Assembly (NCBI GenBank): GCA_963741305.1
Contig: CAVUHL010000003.1
Span: 6,386,001 to 6,450,000 of the forward strand
DNA from: DATMER01 sp963741305
Lineage (GTDB): Bacteria; Acidobacteriota; Thermoanaerobaculia; Multivoradales; UBA5704
Direction of reading: 5' to 3'
Length of the DNA: 64,000 nt
Shown here: positions 1-8,339 of the stretch, piece by piece
How the letters are laid out: every line of letters begins with the position of its first letter
Numbering within the stretch: position 1 is the first letter of the stretch
Program-made: the position numbers and the translations under genes
Notes under the pieces: generated by a model
What the model saw: the letters and a program-made list of their open reading frames with translations, nothing else
Database searches by the model: none
What the model was told of the DNA's origin: nothing

Positions 1-1
1 G

Positions 2-982
2 ACCAGCGCAGTGCAGGGTTCCGGCGGCCCCGGTCCCAGCGCGGTGACGTCGTACGACTCCCGGGCCTGCCTCGCCGCCTACTCGAAGGTTGGACCGAAC
101 ACCAATATGAACCCCTGCCCCGTCGGCTCGATCCACATCAAGACCGCCTGGATCCCCATCCAGAACGAAGACGCCTCGAAGTACCACACCGCGGAGGCTG
201 CCTACTTCAAGACCGAGAACGGCAAGGCGTGCATGAGCTACGCGACATTCGGAATGGTCGGGATCCACATCATCCAGCGTGTCCACACGGGAGCCGGAGC
301 GTCCTCGGCCCCAGTGGGCGGAACCTTCGTCTTCTCGACATGGGAGCACGTCGACAACGACCAGGCCGGGTTCACGTACTCCAACTACTTCCCCGGTCAG
401 CCTTTCGCGGGTCCGCCCCAGCGCGCCACCTTCTATCCTCAGCCGTCGGCGGCCCTGCCGGTGACGCGCAAGTACCCGATCCTCCCGGGCACGCAAAAGG
501 TCAATAGCCAGGTTCACACGGCGATCAAGGCGGTGAACCCGAATTCGGTCTGGCTCAACTACCAGCTCGTCGGCACCCAGTTCCAGGCGATCGACATCCA
601 GAGCCTGCCGCCGAATCCTGCCAATCCGAACGATCCCACGGGCATCGGCCAGCCGCTCTACCTGGCAAACCTGGTTATCGAGACCAATGAAGGGTTGCAG
701 CACTTCCAGGGCTTGCCGCCCCTGGTTTCCGCGGCCGCCCCGTTCAGCAAGGTCATCCCCGGCAACCACACACTCGCCTTCAACCGCAGCGCGAGCAACA
801 TGACTTTCTCGCCGACCGGGAATCCATCCGCGCTCAAGGGTTTCAACATGGGCGGTTGCATGGGCTGCCACGGCGTGGCCCAGACCAAGGGCTACTCCTT
901 CAGCTTCGTGCTCTTCGACGGGCAAGCGGGTGCCGACGTGGACACGCAGACGAACTTCGCCCTCGCGCCGGTCTCGCGCTGA
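2..982 (+). CDS. C-terminal part of a secreted or periplasmic protein with one CxxCH heme site
   Basis: The frame is open from the first bases of the window, so the N-terminus, and any signal peptide, lies upstream. A GTG at 11 is only an internal possibility. About 325 residues are visible. Near the end is GGCMGCHGVAQ, a single CxxCH motif of the kind that binds c-type heme, followed by a short tail (FSFVLFDGQ). The rest is rich in Pro, Asn and aromatic residues and I do not recognise a domain. A periplasmic cytochrome-like role is inferred from the CxxCH alone. The family is unknown. Confidence 0.7.
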   Translation, partial: TSAVQGSGGPGPSAVTSYDSRACLAAYSKVGPNTNMNPCPVGSIHIKTAWIPIQNEDASKYHTAEAAYFKTENGKACMSYATFGMVGIHIIQRVHTGAGASSAPVGGTFVFSTWEHVDNDQAGFTYSNYFPGQPFAGPPQRATFYPQPSAALPVTRKYPILPGTQKVNSQVHTAIKAVNPNSVWLNYQLVGTQFQAIDIQSLPPNPANPNDPTGIGQPLYLANLVIETNEGLQHFQGLPPLVSAAAPFSKVIPGNHTLAFNRSASNMTFSPTGNPSALKGFNMGGCMGCHGVAQTKGYSFSFVLFDGQAGADVDTQTNFALAPVSR

Positions 983-1004
983 GGGTGCTGCAAGAGGTGG
1001 GGCG

Positions 1005-1385
1005 TCACTTCGGTGTGGCGCCCCGCTTCTTCGCTCCCCCTGCCTTTTTTCCGGTCTTCGCCTTCATCCGCTGCGTGGCGGCCAGGGATTTGCGAGCCCA
1101 CTCCACCAACTCGTCCGGGTCGTCCATGACCTCGTCCGGGACGGTGTAGAACGGCATGGAGCGGCTCTTGTCTTCATAGGGCTGGAACGGCCCGATGCCC
1201 AGCGCCTCGTAGTCGGGCCGGTTCTCGTCGTCCGCCCGGAGGAGGAGCCGGTCACCCGCGACGATTGCGATCATCAACTCATCCACGTATACCCCGTAGC
1301 CGCCGAACATGAACCGGTAAGATGCCTGACCCAGCGGCGAGAGCAGGTCCACCACGTAGTCGCAGAATTCATTGGTTCTTGGCAT
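1005..1385 (-). CDS. TfoX/Sxy N-terminal-domain protein
   Basis: This 126-residue protein matches the TfoX N-terminal domain. It has an early LGQASYRFMFGGYGVYVD segment, then MIAIVAGDRLLLRAD, and a late PFYTVPDEVMDDPDELVEWA segment. In Enterobacteria, Sxy/TfoX acts in competence regulation. Stand-alone N-terminal-domain proteins like this are widespread and mostly uncharacterised, so a competence role is not implied. The last 20 residues are Lys/Gly/Ala-rich and probably disordered. It lies alone, with a two-copy 21-bp repeat just upstream of its start. Confidence 0.85.
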   Translation of the reverse strand: MPRTNEFCDYVVDLLSPLGQASYRFMFGGYGVYVDELMIAIVAGDRLLLRADDENRPDYEALGIGPFQPYEDKSRSMPFYTVPDEVMDDPDELVEWARKSLAATQRMKAKTGKKAGGAKKRGATPK

Positions 1386-1391
1386 GGGGCG

Positions 1392-1475
1392 AGGCTAGCA
1401 TGGGGCTAAGGACCGTGAGACGCGGAAGCCTCTCCGTGAGACACGGAAGCCTCTCCTCATGCGGCTCAGTCAGCT
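1392..1475. repeat. Short 21-bp tandem repeat (array F)
   Basis: Two adjacent 21-bp units, at 1413-1433 and 1434-1454, differ at one base. Each contains the dyad CCGTG-AGA-CRCGG (perfect in the second copy). The flanking 21 bp on each side match only weakly. This is the least degenerate of the six 21-bp arrays in the window and may be the youngest. Confidence 0.7.
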
Positions 1476-1556
1476 GTTCTCTTGCGGTTAGAGGCCGAGA
1501 GGATCACGGATCTGTACGAGAACCTTCTCGGCCGACGCCTTCCAAAAAGGTGCGAG

Positions 1557-1588
1557 CTTTGAAAGAAAACAGCCGTTCTCTTTCAAAG
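1557..1588 (-). terminator. Hairpin downstream of the DUF1440-like gene
   Basis: Two 14-nt arms with one mismatch (CTTTGAAAGAAAAC and GTTCTCTTTCAAAG) close over a 4-nt AGCC loop. It lies 17 bp beyond the stop of the minus-strand gene at 1605. Read on the minus strand, a T run follows about 10 nt later, so it is an imperfect intrinsic terminator. A second inverted repeat (GGCCGAGA...TCTCGGCC) lies at about 1493-1533. Confidence 0.55.
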
Positions 1589-1604
1589 GTAGGGGGGGCT
1601 GTGC

Positions 1605-2117
1605 TCAGGCTGCGCGATCGGCGACCTGCAGGACCCCCTCGGTGGCCAAGCCCAACACTAGATGCCCCGCGAGGCCGCGCGCATGGGTCTGCCATGGGAA
1701 CGCGGCAGGCCCGGGGGTGAGCCCGAGCGCGGCATTTCCCACTTCGTCGAGCAGCAGCCAGACGGCGGTGCCGAATAGCGCGCCTGTCGCCAACTCGCGG
1801 CCGGGACCCCCGTCGGCCAGACGACGGCGCAGCAGTCCGTAAACAGCACCCGAGCCGATGCCGACGGCCCAGTGGATCGCCGATCCGAGCTTCTTCCTCT
1901 CGTCCTCGGAGAGCTGACTGTACGCGAAGCCGGCGGCCTTCTCCGCCGCCACTTCGTAGGCGGTCTTGTCTCCCCGCGCCTGGTCCTCGCGCTTCCGGGC
2001 CTTCGCGCCCTCCTTCTCGTAGAGGTAGGAGGTGGTCTTCCCCATGATCCAAGTCGCCGCGGCTCCGGCAAGAGCACCCAGGGCGAGATCCGTGCAAAGG
2101 TTGCGGTCGTGCTTCAT
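1605..2117 (-). CDS. YagU/DUF1440-like membrane protein
   Basis: I chose the start at 2117 because AGGAGGAAGAG lies just upstream. A start at 2207 would add 30 unlikely residues. The roughly 170-residue product begins MKHDRNLCTDLALGALAGAA, with a Gly/Ala-rich first membrane segment. It then has a charged loop (residues about 27-60) and two further hydrophobic stretches around GIGSGAVYGLLRR and ATGALFGTAVWLLLDE. Length and pattern fit the DUF1440/YagU inner-membrane family, whose function is poorly known. The assignment is by overall pattern, not a catalytic motif. Confidence 0.7.
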   Translation of the reverse strand: MKHDRNLCTDLALGALAGAAATWIMGKTTSYLYEKEGAKARKREDQARGDKTAYEVAAEKAAGFAYSQLSEDERKKLGSAIHWAVGIGSGAVYGLLRRRLADGGPGRELATGALFGTAVWLLLDEVGNAALGLTPGPAAFPWQTHARGLAGHLVLGLATEGVLQVADRAA

Positions 2118-2264
2118 CGCTCTTCCTCCTTCCCTTGTCGGGGGCGCACCCCGGGCAATCAGAAGATGCGGGATCGATGCCACCGGATGCGTCCTGGTTC
2201 GAAACATGCAAGTCCTTGAAAGGTAAGCCCGGCGGGCTTAGTGCGGGCTCATGGAGGCGCATCC

Positions 2265-3002
2265 ATGACAGAACGATCGTCAGCGGTCCAGGTGAAGGGC
2301 CCGGTCTTGGGCAAACTCCCGATTGAATCATTACTCTCCCGCAAGGCCTCGGCAGGCGCCCTGCGCTGCCGCCGCAAGTTCCTTCGGTTCTTTCCGGAAG
2401 GTTTCCACGACGAAACCTACATCGACTGGGAACGGGGCTACAAATGGGAAGCTCATGAGCATTGGAATGATCTTCTGGATCGAGCCACGCTCCGCAAGCT
2501 CCTGCGCGAGGACGGGCACGCGGAGATCGCCGCCCGCGCAGTGCGGATCGAATCCCGTACCAATCTACTTTTCTCCTTCGAAAAGATGGCTCTGCGCGAC
2601 GCAGTGAAGTCGCCTGACGGCGCGCGTTCTTTCGCAACGGGCCTCTATGATTTTCTCCATGGCACCGGTGACGTGGCAAAGAAGTTCCGGCGCTGGTGCG
2701 AAGTCGTCGAGGGGTTGCCCCGGAAGCAGACACGCGTCTTCACCTGGCCGGTGGTCACCGTCTTCGGATTCATCGCGCAACCGGAAACGCACATCTTCCT
2801 GAAGCCCAATGTCACCCGCGCGGCTGCGCGCGAGTACGGCTTCGAGTTCCTCTACAAGTCCAGGCCGTCGTGGGAGACCTACGCCAACCTCCTTCAGTTC
2901 GCGGAGTTGGTGCGGCGCGATCTTCGCGGCCTGAAGCCGCGGGACATGATCGACATCCAGTCGTTCCTCTGGGTGCAGGGTTCGGACGAGTACGAGGAGT
3001 GA
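2265..3002 (+). CDS. Conserved hypothetical protein, about 245 aa
   Basis: GGAGG at 2253-2257 places the start at the second ATG of the frame, 2265. The product is soluble, with no signal peptide or membrane segment, and rich in Arg and aromatic residues. Notable segments are CRRKFLRFFPEGFHDETY (near residue 35), KWEAHEHWN and RDMIDIQSFLWVQGSDEYEE at the C-terminus. I recognise the sequence style of a widespread hypothetical family but no named domain. It is followed after 13 bp by the DinB-like gene in the same direction, so the two may be co-transcribed. Confidence 0.75.
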   Translation: MTERSSAVQVKGPVLGKLPIESLLSRKASAGALRCRRKFLRFFPEGFHDETYIDWERGYKWEAHEHWNDLLDRATLRKLLREDGHAEIAARAVRIESRTNLLFSFEKMALRDAVKSPDGARSFATGLYDFLHGTGDVAKKFRRWCEVVEGLPRKQTRVFTWPVVTVFGFIAQPETHIFLKPNVTRAAAREYGFEFLYKSRPSWETYANLLQFAELVRRDLRGLKPRDMIDIQSFLWVQGSDEYEE

Positions 3003-3015
3003 TAACCTTGCTTTC

Positions 3016-3555
3016 ATGAACACCAACCCTGCCGATCTCTTCCTGCAAGACATCCGCATTCAGGCCCGCAAGATCAAGGAGCTCGCGGACAAAGCCCTTG
3101 TTCAGGTACGGGACGAAGACCTCACTGTCACCCTCGATCCGGAGTCGAACAGCCTCGCCGTGATCGTCCAGCACCTGGCCGGCAATCTCCGCTCCCGGTG
3201 GACGGACTTCCTCGCCTCCGATGGAGAGAAGCCGGACCGGAACCGCGACTCCGAGTTCGAATCTCATGAAGGAACCAGCCGCGCCGACCTCCTGGCTTCC
3301 TGGGAGGAGGGATGGAGCCGCCTCTTCGGGACCCTGGACAGCCTCACCGTCGAAGATCTTGGAAGGACCGTCCTCATCCGGTCCGAGCCGCACACGGCGG
3401 TGCAGGCCATCAACCGCGGGATCACCCACGCCGCCTATCATGTCGGGCAGATCACTTTCCTTGCGAAACATTTTGCCTCGGCGGACTGGAAGACGCTTTC
3501 GATCCCGCGCGGAAAGTCCCGCGAGTTCACGCAATCGATGCATAGCAAAAGGTAG
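3016..3555 (+). CDS. DUF1572/DinB-superfamily protein
   Basis: This 179-residue protein has the DinB/YfiT four-helix-bundle pattern. An N-terminal helix (LFLQDIRIQARKIKELAD) is followed by SLAVIVQHLAGNLRSRWTDF, with a His in the first metal position. A C-terminal HAAYHVGQI supplies two more metal-ligand His residues. Members bind a divalent metal. Some act as thiol-dependent S-transferases, but the DUF1572 branch has no assigned substrate. It follows the hypothetical gene ending at 3002 by 13 bp. Confidence 0.85.
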   Translation: MNTNPADLFLQDIRIQARKIKELADKALVQVRDEDLTVTLDPESNSLAVIVQHLAGNLRSRWTDFLASDGEKPDRNRDSEFESHEGTSRADLLASWEEGWSRLFGTLDSLTVEDLGRTVLIRSEPHTAVQAINRGITHAAYHVGQITFLAKHFASADWKTLSIPRGKSREFTQSMHSKR

Positions 3556-3661
3556 CGATCCAGGTCTCCGGCCGTGTGGCGGATCTTTCGCCAGTTCCGC
3601 GTATCTCTGAGCGGGTACGACGAAACAATCCAGACAACGAATGCACGACTTGGAGATATAC

Positions 3662-4399
3662 ATGTTCGCCAGGAAGATTGCCTTTGCCCTCTCGCTCCTT
3701 ACGATCGGTACCGCTCATGCGCAGACCCCCACCTTCGGTGTCGAGGCGGTGGCCGCGACCTCCGGCTACAGCGGCACTTACACGGACAATCCCGGCCCGG
3801 TTGCGGGCGGCCAGTCGGCTGGCGCTACCGCTGATCCCGCGGGTCTTCAGTACTACAACGGCTACGGCCTCGTCTATGGCGATGCCGCCGCAAATGCCAC
3901 CGCCTATACGCACTACCTCTATGGGAGTGTCGACGTCCTTGCCGATAACCTTTCTGCCACCGCGTTCCCCAACACTTCCCCCACCGGCAACACGGAGAGC
4001 CGCTGGTGGGACTACATCACCGTCCGCTCAAACACCCTTCCGAATGGCACTCTCGTCGAGATCGTGTTCCGTAACGCCTTGACCACCAACTGGACCGCCT
4101 CGGGCGTGCACAAGGGCAATGTCTTCTCCGAGCTGCAGGTCGGGGGCTACAGCGCCTCGACGCAATCGAAGATGGACTCCACCTGGGGGACGACCTTGGT
4201 GCCCGGGCCGGAGCTGCACATCAAGTTGAAGGTGGGTAGCCGCTACTCCCTGAGCTCCAAGCTGCGGGTCTACGGACGGGCCTTTTACTTCACCCAGGGA
4301 CCGGTCTACGACGGACAGATCAACATCGAGACCGCGGCCGAGGTGCAGGTGGACCCGGGCACCCAGGACGTCTGGCTCGACTTCGATTCCGATCGCTGA
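3662..4399 (+). CDS. Secreted hypothetical protein
   Basis: Starting at the ATG at 3662, which has GGAG upstream, gives a clean signal peptide (MFARKIAFALSLLTIGTAHA) cleaved before QTPTFG. The mature part is about 225 residues, rich in Gly, Thr, Tyr and Ser and without Cys. It contains likely beta strands (TLVEIVFRNAL; GRAFYFTQGPVYDGQINI) and ends TQDVWLDFDSDR. This looks like a PEP-CTERM-less extracellular beta-sandwich protein. No family was recognised. Confidence 0.75.
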   Translation: MFARKIAFALSLLTIGTAHAQTPTFGVEAVAATSGYSGTYTDNPGPVAGGQSAGATADPAGLQYYNGYGLVYGDAAANATAYTHYLYGSVDVLADNLSATAFPNTSPTGNTESRWWDYITVRSNTLPNGTLVEIVFRNALTTNWTASGVHKGNVFSELQVGGYSASTQSKMDSTWGTTLVPGPELHIKLKVGSRYSLSSKLRVYGRAFYFTQGPVYDGQINIETAAEVQVDPGTQDVWLDFDSDR

Positions 4400-4459
4400 T
4401 TCATCCCTCGCCTGCTCCCTTGCCGCCACGGTCTTTAGAGGCCGCGGCGGTTTGCGTTT

Positions 4460-4465
4460 TATACT
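4460..4465 (+). promoter_or_regulatory. -10 box of a probable leaderless promoter
   Basis: TATACT ends six bases before the ATG at 4472, so transcription would start at or next to the start codon. There is no Shine-Dalgarno sequence. No good -35 is seen. Confidence 0.45.
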
Positions 4466-4471
4466 GGTGGC

Positions 4472-4966
4472 ATGACTCAGCCAAGCCCACCCATCGATCC
4501 CCGCGTCGACATCGGTCACGTCCATCTGAAGGTCGCGGACCTGGAGCGCTCACTCGCTTTCTATTGCGGCGTGCTCGGCTTCGAGCTGATGCAGCGGATG
4601 GGAGGCCAGGCTGCGTTCATCAGCGCGGGCGGCTATCACCATCACATCGGCCTGAATACGTGGGAGAGCCTCGGCGGTTCTCCTCCGCCTCCGGGCACCA
4701 CCGGCCTCTATCACGTCGCCATCCGCTACCCCGACCGCCGTTCTCTCGCGGACGCTCTGCGGCGCCTGGCTGAAGCCAATGTCTCACTGGATGGGGCCGC
4801 GGATCATGGAGTGAGCGAAGCGCTCTACCTGCGGGACCCGGACGACAACGGCGTCGAGCTGTACCGCGACCGGCCGCGGGAGGAGTGGCCGCGCTCGGAT
4901 GACGGCGGAGTCGCGATGTACACCCGCCCGCTGGATTTGCGCGCCTTGATGGCCGAGTTGAAATGA
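4472..4966 (+). CDS. Glyoxalase/VOC-family protein (CatE-like)
   Basis: The 164-residue protein has the VOC beta-alpha-beta-beta-beta pattern: IGHVHLKVADLERSLAFYCG, then GGYHHHIGLNTWES, then GLYHVAIRYPDR and a C-terminal LRDPDDNGVELYRDRP. Metal ligands expected of an extradiol-dioxygenase-like or glyoxalase-like site are present: His in GHVHL, His in LYHVA, and Glu in GVELY. Close relatives are annotated as ring-cleavage dioxygenase CatE or glyoxalase. The substrate cannot be told. The gene is monocistronic and ends at a bidirectional terminator. Confidence 0.85.
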   Translation: MTQPSPPIDPRVDIGHVHLKVADLERSLAFYCGVLGFELMQRMGGQAAFISAGGYHHHIGLNTWESLGGSPPPPGTTGLYHVAIRYPDRRSLADALRRLAEANVSLDGAADHGVSEALYLRDPDDNGVELYRDRPREEWPRSDDGGVAMYTRPLDLRALMAELK

Positions 4967-4971
4967 AAAGG

Positions 4972-5003
4972 AAAAGGGGCCGGCTGAATGCCGCGCCCCT
5001 TTT
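4972..5003. terminator. Bidirectional intrinsic terminator
   Basis: AAAAGGGGC pairs with GCCCCTTTT, with an inner CGGC/GCCG pairing around TGAAT. It lies between the convergent genes ending at 4966 (+) and 5022 (-). The A run and the T run let it serve both. Confidence 0.85.
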
Positions 5004-5021
5004 CGACAGCGGGAGGAACGA

Positions 5022-5696
5022 TCAGATTTCGCGCTCGCCGCCGGGGTACACGAACGAATCGCGCGGAGCGAACCAGGAGGAGGCGACCACCGGCTGGAAC
5101 GGCTTCGCGGGGCGCAGCGACCAGGTCGGATGGTCCTTGGCGAGGAACTCGACCGACTGCAGCTCGAAGGGATCGACCAGGTCGCCGATGTAAGCGTAGT
5201 TGCCGGCCAGGATCTTGTCGTCGAGCTTGGTGACATAGGTCAGGTGTCCGCGGGCCACCACGCCGATCTTCTTGCCGACGCGCGCCCGGGTGCGGATGAC
5301 CGGCACTCCGTCCACGGAGGTGACGGCTTCGAGCTCGCGGCCGTGCACCTCGACCGTCGTCGATCCCGGAGCGGCCGGTACGCCGCGCTCGGCCACGTAA
5401 TCCCGCATGACTTCCGACGAGTTGAGGTAGTGAGAGAAGAAGCGTCCGGGTGTGACACCGTCCGGGGCGGTGACGTTGGCCAGGTCGAGGCCCATGTAGG
5501 TGAGGGAGTAGGCGCCGAAACCGGAGGTCTGCTCCGCGGAGTCGACGACGTACTGGTTCATATAGATCGGACCGGCCGGCACGAGGCGGTCCGGCAGCAG
5601 GGCCGCGGCGGCCTTGGGATCTGCAGGGATCCAGCTTGAGTAGATCATGCGGCTATCGATCACGAGCTGCGGCGCGGCGAGAGTGGATTGCGACAT
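5022..5696 (-). CDS. Acetoacetate decarboxylase-like protein
   Basis: The start at 5696 has AAGGAG upstream. An in-frame ATG at 5750 adds 18 residues without support. The 224-residue product looks like the acetoacetate-decarboxylase superfamily: an early SSWIPADPKAAAALLPDRL segment, GAYSLTYMGLDLA in the middle, FFSHYLNSSEVMRDYVAE, then GKKIGVVARGHLTYVTKLD. True Adc enzymes carry a Schiff-base Lys with a neighbouring Lys. I cannot confirm the equivalent pair here, so it may be a family member with different chemistry. Confidence 0.7.
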   Translation of the reverse strand: MSQSTLAAPQLVIDSRMIYSSWIPADPKAAAALLPDRLVPAGPIYMNQYVVDSAEQTSGFGAYSLTYMGLDLANVTAPDGVTPGRFFSHYLNSSEVMRDYVAERGVPAAPGSTTVEVHGRELEAVTSVDGVPVIRTRARVGKKIGVVARGHLTYVTKLDDKILAGNYAYIGDLVDPFELQSVEFLAKDHPTWSLRPAKPFQPVVASSWFAPRDSFVYPGGEREI

Positions 5697-5799
5697 TTCA
5701 GGTATCTCCTTGATGTTGTGACTACTTGGTGTGACTTCATTGCTCTTCACTCGGAGGTACGCAGGATAACCCGTGCTCCCGCCACAGGTGCGGCTGAGC

Positions 5800-5805
5800 T
5801 AGACT
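5800..5805 (+). promoter_or_regulatory. -10 box of a probable leaderless promoter
   Basis: TAGACT ends seven bases before the ATG at 5813, with no ribosome-binding site between them. Confidence 0.45.
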
Positions 5806-5812
5806 TTCCATC

Positions 5813-6424
5813 ATGAGCACGGAAAAGATAAGAGCCTTATTGTGGGCAGGGATCGTGGTGCCGGTCCTTTACTTCGGCACCCTGATCGTCGCTTCCCTTC
5901 TCTATCCCGGCTACAGTCATGCCTCGCAGTACGCCAGCGAGTTGGGCAGCGCCACCGCGCGCTACCCGGCTGTCTTCAATACGGGCATCATGCTGAATAG
6001 CCTGGCAGTCATCCTGGCGGGCTTCGGGTTCTTCTTCGCAATCCGGCGGCTGGGCGGGAACACGCTGCTGGCGGCGCTGACCGGGCTGACCCTGTTCCTG
6101 TTCGGGATCGCCACTTTCATGGGCGGGATGTTCCCGATGCCGGATGAGCGGCACGGAGGCTACGGATTGGGGCTGGCGCTTCAGCTCACACCCCTGTTCC
6201 TCGCTCTGGGGCTCTGGCGGCGGAGGAGCCTGCGCGGCTTGAGCATCTTCCTGCTCGTGATGTTCGTGGTGATGGGCATTTTCTTCGCCATCATGATGGG
6301 AGGCGGCAGCCTGGTGACGAGGGCGAACGTGGGCCTGTTTCAGCGCACCTTTGCCTTGACGGGCTTCTCGTGGTTAGGCATTGCCGCCTGGCGTCTCAGG
6401 CGGGAGCTGGACGCGGAGGCTTGA
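5813..6424 (+). CDS. DUF998 family membrane protein
   Basis: This 203-residue protein has six predicted membrane helices. The first is about residues 8-29, and a second helix, VFNTGIMLNSLAVILAGFGF, follows a periplasmic loop with HASQYASELGS. The HASxYxSELG signature and a later FPMPDERHGGYGLG loop fit DUF998 integral membrane proteins, whose function is unknown. The next gene starts 32 bp downstream and the pair, plus the AraC gene, probably forms one transcript. Confidence 0.8.
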   Translation: MSTEKIRALLWAGIVVPVLYFGTLIVASLLYPGYSHASQYASELGSATARYPAVFNTGIMLNSLAVILAGFGFFFAIRRLGGNTLLAALTGLTLFLFGIATFMGGMFPMPDERHGGYGLGLALQLTPLFLALGLWRRRSLRGLSIFLLVMFVVMGIFFAIMMGGGSLVTRANVGLFQRTFALTGFSWLGIAAWRLRRELDAEA

Positions 6425-6456
6425 CAGGAACCGGGGCGGAGGAAGACAGTCATCCC

Positions 6457-7425
6457 ATGACCCGGCGGGCCCACCTGTACCTTTTCGCATTCGCCCTCCT
6501 CGCCACGGGCGTCTACGTAGCGGAGGTAGCCCTCGTCCGGATGCGGTGGCAGCGGCCGGACCTGATCGCCCTCGGGGTGATGTCGGACCTGATCGTGATG
6601 GTCCCGCTCTTCTACTGGTTCCTGGCGGTGCGCCGCGGGGGCTGGCCGCGGTTGAGCGTGGTCCCGGTCGTCCTCCTCGGCATCCTCGGCTCCGCGCTGT
6701 TGCTCCCGCAGGACCGCAGGCTGCTCCGCGACGTGGTCAGCATCCTCGCCATCCCCTACGAGATCGGCCTTGTCACCTGGATCGCGGTCCGCACCCGGCG
6801 GGCCCTGCGGCGCACCCCTGGGGATGAGGACACGCTGGAACGGTTCCGGGAAGTGGCCCGGGACGTCCTCCCCGCGCGCCGGGCGGCCGACGCGGTCGCC
6901 TTCGAGATGGCGGTGCTCTACTACGCGCTGCTCTCCTGGCGCCGGCGTCCCGAGGAAGGTGCCTTCACCTATCACCGCAAGAGTGGTTATGGCGCGGTCG
7001 TCTTCGCCATTCTGATCATGGTCCTGGCCGAGGCGATCCCTGTGCACATCCTGCTGATGCGCTGGAGCGCCGTGGCGGCCTGGGCCCTCACGATCCTGTC
7101 GTTCTACGCGATCGTTTTCTTCCTCGCCGACTGGCGGGCGGCACGGCTCCACCCCATTCTCCTGGACGGCGAGGCTCTCCGCATCCGGGTCGGGCTGCGC
7201 TGGAGGATAAGGATTCCACGGGGACAGATCGCGGCGGTCCACAAGAAGCGCCCGCCGGGCTCGGACCCCTACATCCGTGCCGCGCTCCCCGGACCGGTTC
7301 CGCTCTGGATCGAGCTGACGGAGCCGGTCACCGCCCAGGGTCCGTACGGGATCGAGAGGAAGGCGCGCTGGATCTCCCTGACGGTCGACGATCCCGAGCG
7401 CTTCCGCCAGGCCCTGGAAACATGA
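6457..7425 (+). CDS. Multi-pass membrane protein with C-terminal PH-like segment
   Basis: I chose the start at 6457, which begins MTRRAHLYLFAFALLATGVY. GGAGGAAG lies about 13 bp upstream. The 322-residue product has about six membrane helices in two groups (residues 8-100, and 195-245 around VVFAILIMVLAEAIPVHILL). A soluble tail follows, beginning LHPILLDGEALRIRVGLRWR. The tail reads like a bacterial PH-type domain that sets hydrophobic-protein surface properties (inference). Its stop overlaps the AraC start by 4 bp (ATGA), so the two are translationally coupled. Confidence 0.7.
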   Translation: MTRRAHLYLFAFALLATGVYVAEVALVRMRWQRPDLIALGVMSDLIVMVPLFYWFLAVRRGGWPRLSVVPVVLLGILGSALLLPQDRRLLRDVVSILAIPYEIGLVTWIAVRTRRALRRTPGDEDTLERFREVARDVLPARRAADAVAFEMAVLYYALLSWRRRPEEGAFTYHRKSGYGAVVFAILIMVLAEAIPVHILLMRWSAVAAWALTILSFYAIVFFLADWRAARLHPILLDGEALRIRVGLRWRIRIPRGQIAAVHKKRPPGSDPYIRAALPGPVPLWIELTEPVTAQGPYGIERKARWISLTVDDPERFRQALET

Positions 7426-8276
7426 CGGGCATCACTTCATTCGCCATTGAGTCCCCGCTCGGCCGCTGGACGATTACCGGCTGGAGCCCTCCGCATCTGG
7501 CCGGCGTGGTGGATTCGATCTGGCATTTCGACGGCATCATGAGCCACCTGCGCGAGCGCACCTTCCCCAACGGGCTGCTGCAATTGATCGTGCACCTCGG
7601 CGGGCGCTATCGGGTGGTGGAAAAGGGCGAAGCGGAGCTCTGCCCGGAGGTGTGCGTCGGCGGGATGCAGACGGGCCCGCTCGTGATCGAGTCTCCGGGG
7701 ACCCGCTGCTGCGTGATGGGGGTGCAGCTCCACCCCGTGGGCGCCTACCGGCTTTTCGGAACGCCGCTCGGGGAGCTGGCCGGGCAGGCCAACCTGGACC
7801 TTCAGGATGTGGTCGGGCCGGCGGCGCGCGAGCTCCAGGAGCGTTGCCTGGAGGCAGGCTCGGCCGAGGAGCAGGTCCGGCGCGCGGCCGCTTGGATCGC
7901 GGAGCGCCTGGCCCGCTCGCCGGATTCGGACCCGGCCATCTCGTGGACTGCGGCCGAGATCAAGCGCCGGCAGGGAGCGGTTTCGATCTCCGAGCTGCGG
8001 GACCGGACGGGGCTGAGCAAGACGCGGCTGGCCGCTGCTTTCCGGGATCAGGTCGGGGTCACGCCCAAGCTCTTCGCGCGCATCCACCGGTTCCGCCGGG
8101 CCCTGGAGCTGATCCACCAGGGCTCCGATCCGCTCGTGGATGTGGCCCTGTCTGCCGGCTACTACGATCAGCCGCATCTGAACGCAGAGTTCCGCGAGCT
8201 GAGCGGCCTCGCCCCGGGCGAGTACCTGTCCGCCGCCCGCTACCCGAACAGCGTCAGCCTCGCGGAAGCGGGCTGA
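7422..8276 (+). CDS. AraC-family transcriptional regulator
   Basis: The 284-residue protein has an N-terminal sensor region (DUF6597-like: VVDSIWHFDG, FPNGLLQLIVHLGG, CCVMGVQLHPVGAYRLFG). It ends in two AraC helix-turn-helix motifs from about residue 180, with SISELRDRTGLSKTRLAAAF and DVALSAGYYDQPHLNAEFRE. Its start overlaps the stop of the upstream membrane protein. It may therefore regulate the membrane-protein pair or the VOC gene 63 bp downstream (inference). The ligand is unknown. Confidence 0.9.
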   Translation: MTGITSFAIESPLGRWTITGWSPPHLAGVVDSIWHFDGIMSHLRERTFPNGLLQLIVHLGGRYRVVEKGEAELCPEVCVGGMQTGPLVIESPGTRCCVMGVQLHPVGAYRLFGTPLGELAGQANLDLQDVVGPAARELQERCLEAGSAEEQVRRAAAWIAERLARSPDSDPAISWTAAEIKRRQGAVSISELRDRTGLSKTRLAAAFRDQVGVTPKLFARIHRFRRALELIHQGSDPLVDVALSAGYYDQPHLNAEFRELSGLAPGEYLSAARYPNSVSLAEAG

Positions 8277-8339
8277 CTTTTTTCCAAGACCGCGCCTTTC
8301 CGTCCGGATATCTTCGGTTCGAAAGGAGGGAACAATCCC

